From: JACRLV01 sp045863555
GTDB taxonomy: Bacteria > Planctomycetota > Phycisphaerae > UBA1845 > Fen-1342
DNA length: 64,000 nt
NCBI GenBank assembly: GCA_045863555.1
Contig: BTUU01000002.1
Coordinates: 310,001-374,000, forward strand
Direction: 5' to 3'
In this document: positions 60,054 through 64,000 of the stretch, piece by piece
Layout: each line of letters starts with the position of its first letter
Numbering within the stretch: position 1 is the first letter of the stretch
Notes under the pieces: model-generated
The model's database searches: none
What the model was told of the DNA's origin: nothing
What the model saw: only the letters and a program-made list of their open reading frames with translations
Position numbers and translations under genes: made by a program

Positions 60054-61334
60054 CTAATTCGCCAGCCGCAGCGGTTCCGGCAGCGGGATTTTCCGGCCCA
60101 TCACGGTGAAGATCTCGCCGGCCTCCGGCTTGAAGACGTCGCCGACCAGCAGATCAACGAGGTTCTTTTTGAACTCCGGATGCTCACGGTTGAACTGGCC
60201 GAATGAAAAATCCTTCGTGTAGAACGCATAGACGAGCTTGCGGATGTTCTGCACACCGGCGTAGAAGTTCTCGCCCCACGCGCCGAGCCGCTCGGCCGAC
60301 GGGTCGTTCGCCTTCAGCGCCGTGTCGATCGCGTCCGCCGCTCTCTCGCCCGAATTCAGCGCCAGGAACACGCCCGAGGAGTAGATCGGGTCGAGAAACG
60401 TGAAGGCGTCTCCGATCAGCACCCAGCCGTCGCCCGCGCAGCGCGTCGCGCCGTACGAGTAGTCCTTCAGCACGTGCACCGGGGAGACGCGCGCTGCGTT
60501 CGTCAGGCGCGGCACGATCGCCGGGCAGCGCCGGATCTCCTCCTGGAGGATCGTCTCCGGCGTTCCGCGCCCCTTGATGAGGTAGTCCACGTCCGCGACG
60601 ACACCGACGCTGACGATGTCATCCGGGAGCGGGATGTACCAGAACCAGCCGTCCTGGTTTTCGAGGGCCAGCACCAGCGTCGCTCCCGCGTCGCGAGGAT
60701 CGGGTTCGCGGGCCGCGCCCCGGTAATGGGCGAAGACGGCCGCCTTTCGCAGCATCGGGTCCGCATCGCGGATGCCCAGGCGGTTGGAGATCAGGGCGCT
60801 GGTCCCCGTGGCGTCGACGACGACCTTCGCTCCGACCCGCTGCGTCGAGCCGTCGCGCCGCCGGACGACGACGCCCTCGGCACGCGGGAGGCGGTGGCCC
60901 CGGCCCGCTGCGACCCCGTCGAACAGCACCTCGCTGACGATGGTTTCCTGCCAGACCTCCGCGCCCTTTTCGACCGCGTTGTCGATCATCATCTGGTCGA
61001 AGTCGCTCCGCAGCACCTGCCAGGTCTGGGAGCTCTCGTGCGGGTTCATCTCGTCGAAGTAGAAGGGGGCGGACTCCTTTCCAGACGCATTCACGAACTG
61101 CACGCTGTATTTCTTGACGAAGCCGCTCTCCTTCAGCTTCGGGACGAGGCCCAGGCGCTTGAACGTCCAGTACGTCTCCGGCATCAGCGATTCGCCGATG
61201 TGAAATCGCGGGAATCTCTCCCGCTCGACGATCAGCGTCCGGTGTCCGGCCGCCGCGACCAGCGCCCCGCACGTCGCGCCGGCCGGTCCGCCGCCGATCA
61301 CGACGACATCGTAATTCGCCTGATTTCCCGCCAT
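60054..61334 (-). CDS. FAD-dependent oxidoreductase, halogenase/geranylgeranyl-reductase-like
   Basis: This flavoprotein of about 426 residues has YDVVVIGGGPAGATCGALVA at the N-terminus, an ERFPRFHIGESLMPETYWT block (halogenase/reductase family) and a later GDAFTFLDPIYSSGVFLAL motif. The W-x-W-x-I-P signature of true tryptophan halogenases is partly present as GWFWYIPL. Substrate and reaction are unknown. It may reduce isoprenoids or other lipids, or act in a halogenase-like way. The start ATG 61334 gives the proper Rossmann start, and earlier Arg-rich residues are dropped. QueD lies 37 bp upstream. Confidence 0.82.
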   Translation of the reverse strand: MAGNQANYDVVVIGGGPAGATCGALVAAAGHRTLIVERERFPRFHIGESLMPETYWTFKRLGLVPKLKESGFVKKYSVQFVNASGKESAPFYFDEMNPHESSQTWQVLRSDFDQMMIDNAVEKGAEVWQETIVSEVLFDGVAAGRGHRLPRAEGVVVRRRDGSTQRVGAKVVVDATGTSALISNRLGIRDADPMLRKAAVFAHYRGAAREPDPRDAGATLVLALENQDGWFWYIPLPDDIVSVGVVADVDYLIKGRGTPETILQEEIRRCPAIVPRLTNAARVSPVHVLKDYSYGATRCAGDGWVLIGDAFTFLDPIYSSGVFLALNSGERAADAIDTALKANDPSAERLGAWGENFYAGVQNIRKLVYAFYTKDFSFGQFNREHPEFKKNLVDLLVGDVFKPEAGEIFTVMGRKIPLPEPLRLAN

Positions 61335-61371
61335 GGATCCTGACCCTCCCCAGGCTTCTCTGCGAGCGATT

Positions 61372-61755
61372 CTAGCCCGGAGATCCGGCCTGTCGCACGC
61401 GGAAACGGGCCACGCACCCCGGCGCTTCTTCGACCGCGACGCAGGCCAGCCGTTCGCCGAATTCCGTCTCGCCGAGCCGCCGCGCGATCCACGCCGCGAC
61501 ATTCTCCGCCGAGGGATTTACACCCTGAAACGGGGCGAGGTCATTCAGGTTCCGGTCGTGAGCCTCGCCCAGAATCGCGTCCAGCGCCGGCTTCACCCGT
61601 GTGAAGTCGATCAGCACACCCATCCCGTCGAGTTCCGGCCCCGCGAAGGTCGCTTCAACCCGCCAGTTGTGCCCGTGCAGCGGTTCCAGCCGCCCGTCGA
61701 GCAGGCGCAACTGGTGCGCGGCCGCAAACCAGCCCGACACCGTGACTTCGTACAT
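61372..61755 (-). CDS. queD: 6-pyruvoyl-tetrahydropterin synthase/QueD family protein
   Basis: This protein of about 127 residues belongs to the PTPS/QueD family, whose members make 6-carboxytetrahydropterin for queuosine or related pterins. The zinc ligands are seen as AAHQLR and EPLHGHNWRVEATF. MGVLIDFTRVKPALDAIL and the HDRNLNDLAPF block with NPSAENVAAWIARRL complete the family pattern. The catalytic Cys expected in many QueD proteins near residue 25 is not clear here, so the exact reaction (QueD or archaeal-type PTPS) is open. The upstream frame is not needed. Confidence 0.85.
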   Translation of the reverse strand: MYEVTVSGWFAAAHQLRLLDGRLEPLHGHNWRVEATFAGPELDGMGVLIDFTRVKPALDAILGEAHDRNLNDLAPFQGVNPSAENVAAWIARRLGETEFGERLACVAVEEAPGCVARFRVRQAGSPG

Positions 61756-61795
61756 CGCGTTCTCCACTCCCCGAAACCGACCGATCGAAGACAAT

Positions 61796-62044
61796 ATGCG
61801 GATGATACGACGATCTTCCAGCAGACACTCCGCCGCGGTCCGGTTCCGCCTTCCCGTGCGGCTCGCTCTCCTGGCCGGGCTCCTTGCGCTCGCCGCCTGC
61901 CGGAACGTGCACAGTCCGGACGTCCGATCCATGTCGACTCCCTATCGCGACCCGAAGGGCCTTGAGTACGTGAACGGCTCCATGGAAGGACTCGAACAAC
62001 TTCTCGACGGACTCGATCGACAAATCGAAAATGCCGTATATTGA
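61796..62044 (+). CDS. small lipoprotein
   Basis: The 82-residue product has a basic start (MRMIRRSSSRHSAAVRF), a hydrophobic run (LALLAGLLALAAC) with lipobox Cys near residue 35, then a short polar tail of about 47 residues ending GLEQLLDGLDRQIENAVY. It is probably membrane-attached, with unknown function. The gene is divergent from queD and lies 74 bp before the phosphoesterase gene. Confidence 0.6.
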   Translation: MRMIRRSSSRHSAAVRFRLPVRLALLAGLLALAACRNVHSPDVRSMSTPYRDPKGLEYVNGSMEGLEQLLDGLDRQIENAVY

Positions 62045-62118
62045 CGCCAGTGGGATGCGGCCGGCGCAGTGAGCCACGCCGCGTACCTGCTCACGATCAG
62101 AGAATACGCCGGTCGCCC

Positions 62119-62958
62119 ATGCGCATCTGCTTTACAAGTGACTTCCACGGCAGCGAGTCGCTCTATTCGCAGCTCGACTCGCTTCTCGATGCGGAGCGAC
62201 CCGACCTGCTCATCCTCGGCGGCGACATGTTTCCCGAAGGCAGCCGCGAGGATCCCTGTGGAACGCAGGGCCGGTACGTGCAGGAGGTCTTCACCGCCCG
62301 ACTGGAACAGTGGCGGGCGCAGGTACCGGCGATGCAGATCGCGATGATCTTCGGCAATCATGACTGGCTGTCGACGATGCACGCCCTGCATACCTATCAC
62401 GAACAGGGCCTCGTGGCGCTGCTCGATCGATACGAGACCTGGCATTTCGGCGGCGTCGACTTCCTCGGCTATTCCAAGACCCCGCCGACCCCGTTCTGGC
62501 TCAAGGACCTGGAGCGACTCGACCTGCCCACCGACGCGCTCCCGGCCGAGGGCGGTGCGATCTGGGATCTCGCCTGCCTGCGCGTCCGCGATGTGACCGC
62601 GGTCGAGCACTTCCGCTCCCGGGCCACGATCGAGCGCGAACTCGCGTCGACGGAGGCTCCGGCCGGCCGCTGGATCTTCGTCTGCCACGCGCCGCCGCAT
62701 GACTCCGCGCTGGACCGCCTGCCCCACGTGCCCCACCCCGTCGGTTCGCGCGCCGTCCGGCAGTTCGTCACGCGCACGGCCCCGGTGCTGGGCCTCCACG
62801 GCCACATCCACGAATCGCCGGTCGTCACCGGATCGTTCAGCGAGCGGATCGGCTCGACGCTCTGCGTGAACCCCGGCCAATCGACCGATCGGCTCCAGGC
62901 CGTCCTGGTCGACATGGGCTCGCCGAACCCGACCGTGCGTCACACGGTGTTTTCGTGA
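62119..62958 (+). CDS. calcineurin-like metallophosphoesterase
   Basis: This protein of about 279 residues has all five metallophosphatase motifs: SDFHGS (D-x-H) near 7-12, LILGGDMF near 32-39, FGNHDW near 79-84, VCHAPPH near 196 and GLHGHIHES near 226. It is likely a cytoplasmic phosphohydrolase of unknown substrate. Its stop overlaps the start of the shikimate kinase gene (GTGA), so the two are translated together. Confidence 0.88.
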   Translation: MRICFTSDFHGSESLYSQLDSLLDAERPDLLILGGDMFPEGSREDPCGTQGRYVQEVFTARLEQWRAQVPAMQIAMIFGNHDWLSTMHALHTYHEQGLVALLDRYETWHFGGVDFLGYSKTPPTPFWLKDLERLDLPTDALPAEGGAIWDLACLRVRDVTAVEHFRSRATIERELASTEAPAGRWIFVCHAPPHDSALDRLPHVPHPVGSRAVRQFVTRTAPVLGLHGHIHESPVVTGSFSERIGSTLCVNPGQSTDRLQAVLVDMGSPNPTVRHTVFS

Positions 62959-63497
62959 CCGTGCAGGAAGTTCTGCGCACGCGCTCGCTCGTTCTGATCG
63001 GAATTCGCGGTGTGGGAAAGTCGAGCGTCGGCCGGCGCCTGGCGGGGCGGCTCGGCATCGAGTTCATCGACACCGACGAACTCGTTCAACGCAGCGCGGG
63101 TAAGACCATTTCCGCGATTTTCGGGGAAGAGGGGGAGGCGCGGTTTCGTGAATTCGAAGCCGCGGCCGTCGCCAGCGCCCTGTCGCAGCCGGGGCGCGTC
63201 GTGAGTGTCGGTGGGGGGGCGGTGCTGCGGGCCGAGTCGCGGGACCTCCTCCGCGAGCGGGCGTTCTGTCTGTGGCTCACGGCCCCGGTCGATGAACTCT
63301 CGCGCCGCCTGGCCCACGACGTACGGTCTCCGCTGAATCGTCCGCCCCTCACGGACCTCGCGCCGGCTGCCGAAATCGCCCGTCTGCTCGAGGAACGCAC
63401 ACCGCTCTACGCCGCGGTCGCCGACGCGACGGTCGAAACGGCGGGTCGTACAATCGACGCCGTGTGCGACGATATTCTGGCCGCGATCAGCGGGTGA
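62955..63497 (+). CDS. aroK: shikimate kinase
   Basis: Shikimate kinase phosphorylates shikimate in aromatic amino acid synthesis. The 180-residue protein has the P-loop GIRGVGKSSVGRRLA near 16-30, FIDTDELV with the Mg-binding Asp near 36-41, SVGGGAVLR near 84 and the LID-type segment VRSPLNRPPLTD near 125. It starts with GTG, overlapping the phosphoesterase stop. The prepilin peptidase gene follows after 6 bp. Confidence 0.93.
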   Translation: MTVQEVLRTRSLVLIGIRGVGKSSVGRRLAGRLGIEFIDTDELVQRSAGKTISAIFGEEGEARFREFEAAAVASALSQPGRVVSVGGGAVLRAESRDLLRERAFCLWLTAPVDELSRRLAHDVRSPLNRPPLTDLAPAAEIARLLEERTPLYAAVADATVETAGRTIDAVCDDILAAISG

Positions 63498-63503
63498 CGA
63501 CTA

Positions 63504-64000
63504 GTGCTGACGATTCTCGAGTTCGGTGTCTGGCTGCTCGGGCTCTGCGTCGGCAGCTTTCTGAACGTCGTCGTCTATCGCCTTCCGCTCGGCCTTTCGA
63601 TCGCCCGGCCGACCTGGTCCTTTTGTCCGCACTGCAACCACCAGCTGCGCGTTCGCGATAACGTGCCGCTGCTCGGATGGCTGATTCTCCGCGGTCGCTG
63701 CCGCGACTGTGCCGCACCGATTTCCGCGCAGTACCCGTTCGTCGAAGCGCTCACCGGCCTCGTATTCGTCCTGGTCTTCCACTGGCTCTTCGTCGGCGTC
63801 GCCTGGCCCGTGGCCGCGGACGCCGCCTGGCCGCGCGATCTGCCCCTGGGCCTCGCCTGGCTCACGCTCGCCGCGTGTCTCGTCGCATGCTCGGCGATGG
63901 ACATCGTCTCCTACCTGATCGACACGGGCGTGACGCTGTTCGCCGTAGTCGTCGGCGTCGTCGCCTTCGCGTTCTGGACGCCGGCCGCGACGGCGGCGCT
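63504..64000 (+). CDS. prepilin peptidase (A24 family), truncated by window edge
   Basis: This membrane protease cleaves, and often N-methylates, type IV prepilins and type II secretion pseudopilins. From the GTG at 63504 the frame gives VLTILEFGVWLLGLCVGSFL, NVVVYRLP, then the zinc Cys pairs CPHCNHQLR and CRDCAAPIS, LLGWLILRGRC, and the first catalytic Asp in ACSAMDIVSYLIDTGVTLF. About the first 165 residues are present and the rest lies beyond the window. The start is inferred from position (6 bp after aroK) and domain start, as no ATG fits. Confidence 0.85.
   Translation, partial: MLTILEFGVWLLGLCVGSFLNVVVYRLPLGLSIARPTWSFCPHCNHQLRVRDNVPLLGWLILRGRCRDCAAPISAQYPFVEALTGLVFVLVFHWLFVGVAWPVAADAAWPRDLPLGLAWLTLAACLVACSAMDIVSYLIDTGVTLFAVVVGVVAFAFWTPAATAA

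Noticed and set aside
1..64000. tRNA, rRNA or known riboswitch
   Set aside because: I scanned for T-arm-like GGTTCGA contexts and other conserved cores and found none with a supporting fold.

Overview
The window looks like chromosomal DNA of a GC-rich planctomycete, probably of the Phycisphaerae type. This is inferred from style, since there is no rRNA here. The indicators are: a C-terminal zinc ribbon of the CGYDLRG...CSECG type (16.3-16.9 kb); secreted proteins carrying DCNGNGVPDECDI repeats or C-terminal dockerin-like pairs; a VPEPG (PEP-CTERM) sorting tail; sialate O-acetylesterase and deoxysugar catabolism genes; and many small palindromic repeats between genes. I saw no tRNA, rRNA or CRISPR array.

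Layout. 0.3-8.2 kb: a minus-strand flagellar export/switch operon in the order fliL, fliN, fliO, fliP, fliQ, fliR, flhB, flhA, flhF. fliM is missing from its usual place between fliL and fliN, and flhG does not begin in the 265 bp after flhF. 8.5-15.7 kb: a TPR protein, a basic-tailed hypothetical protein, an EamA transporter, an acetylornithine-type aminotransferase, APS kinase (cysC) and anhydro-MurNAc kinase (anmK). 15.7-24 kb: a repeat-rich accessory region. It holds a tandem pair of hairpins whose stems differ but each pair perfectly, three REP-like hairpins with one conserved loop and a covarying stem, two copies of another dispersed repeat, a Uma2 nuclease, hypothetical membrane and lipoproteins, a large secreted subtilase, an immunity-like protein and the tail of a broken RAYT/IS200-type transposase. 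24-27.2 kb: rho and a sialate O-acetylesterase.

27.2-34.3 kb: a compact Mu-like head module on the minus strand, consisting of a gp29-like portal, a GNAT acetyltransferase, I-type protease/scaffold, a DUF2190-like decoration protein, gpT major capsid protein, a gp36/DUF1320 protein, two small hypotheticals, a lipoprotein and a holin-like protein. There is no terminase, transposase, tail or lysin in the window, so it is either a decayed prophage or a domesticated capsid.

34.5-50 kb: an M50-like membrane protein, a two-gene unit (GT39-like membrane glycosyltransferase and FAD oxidoreductase), a ribose-type ABC importer (permease, ATPase, binding protein), a divergent lutABC operon, a PEP-CTERM protein, then L-rhamnose isomerase, rhamnulokinase and an NCS1-like permease. 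The importer, lutABC and rhamnose genes may form one deoxysugar/lactate utilisation neighbourhood, since rhamnose breakdown yields L-lactaldehyde and then lactate. No aldolase or microcompartment shell gene is present.

50-64 kb: mainly housekeeping and surface genes. These are pdxJ, fabI, a DUF4406 protein, rsmH, a GT4 glycosyltransferase, two tandem paralogous LVIVD/dockerin secreted proteins with a relic of the glycosyltransferase 5' end beyond them, an alpha/beta hydrolase, a halogenase-like flavoprotein, a QueD/PTPS protein, a small lipoprotein, a metallophosphoesterase, shikimate kinase and a prepilin peptidase cut by the window edge.
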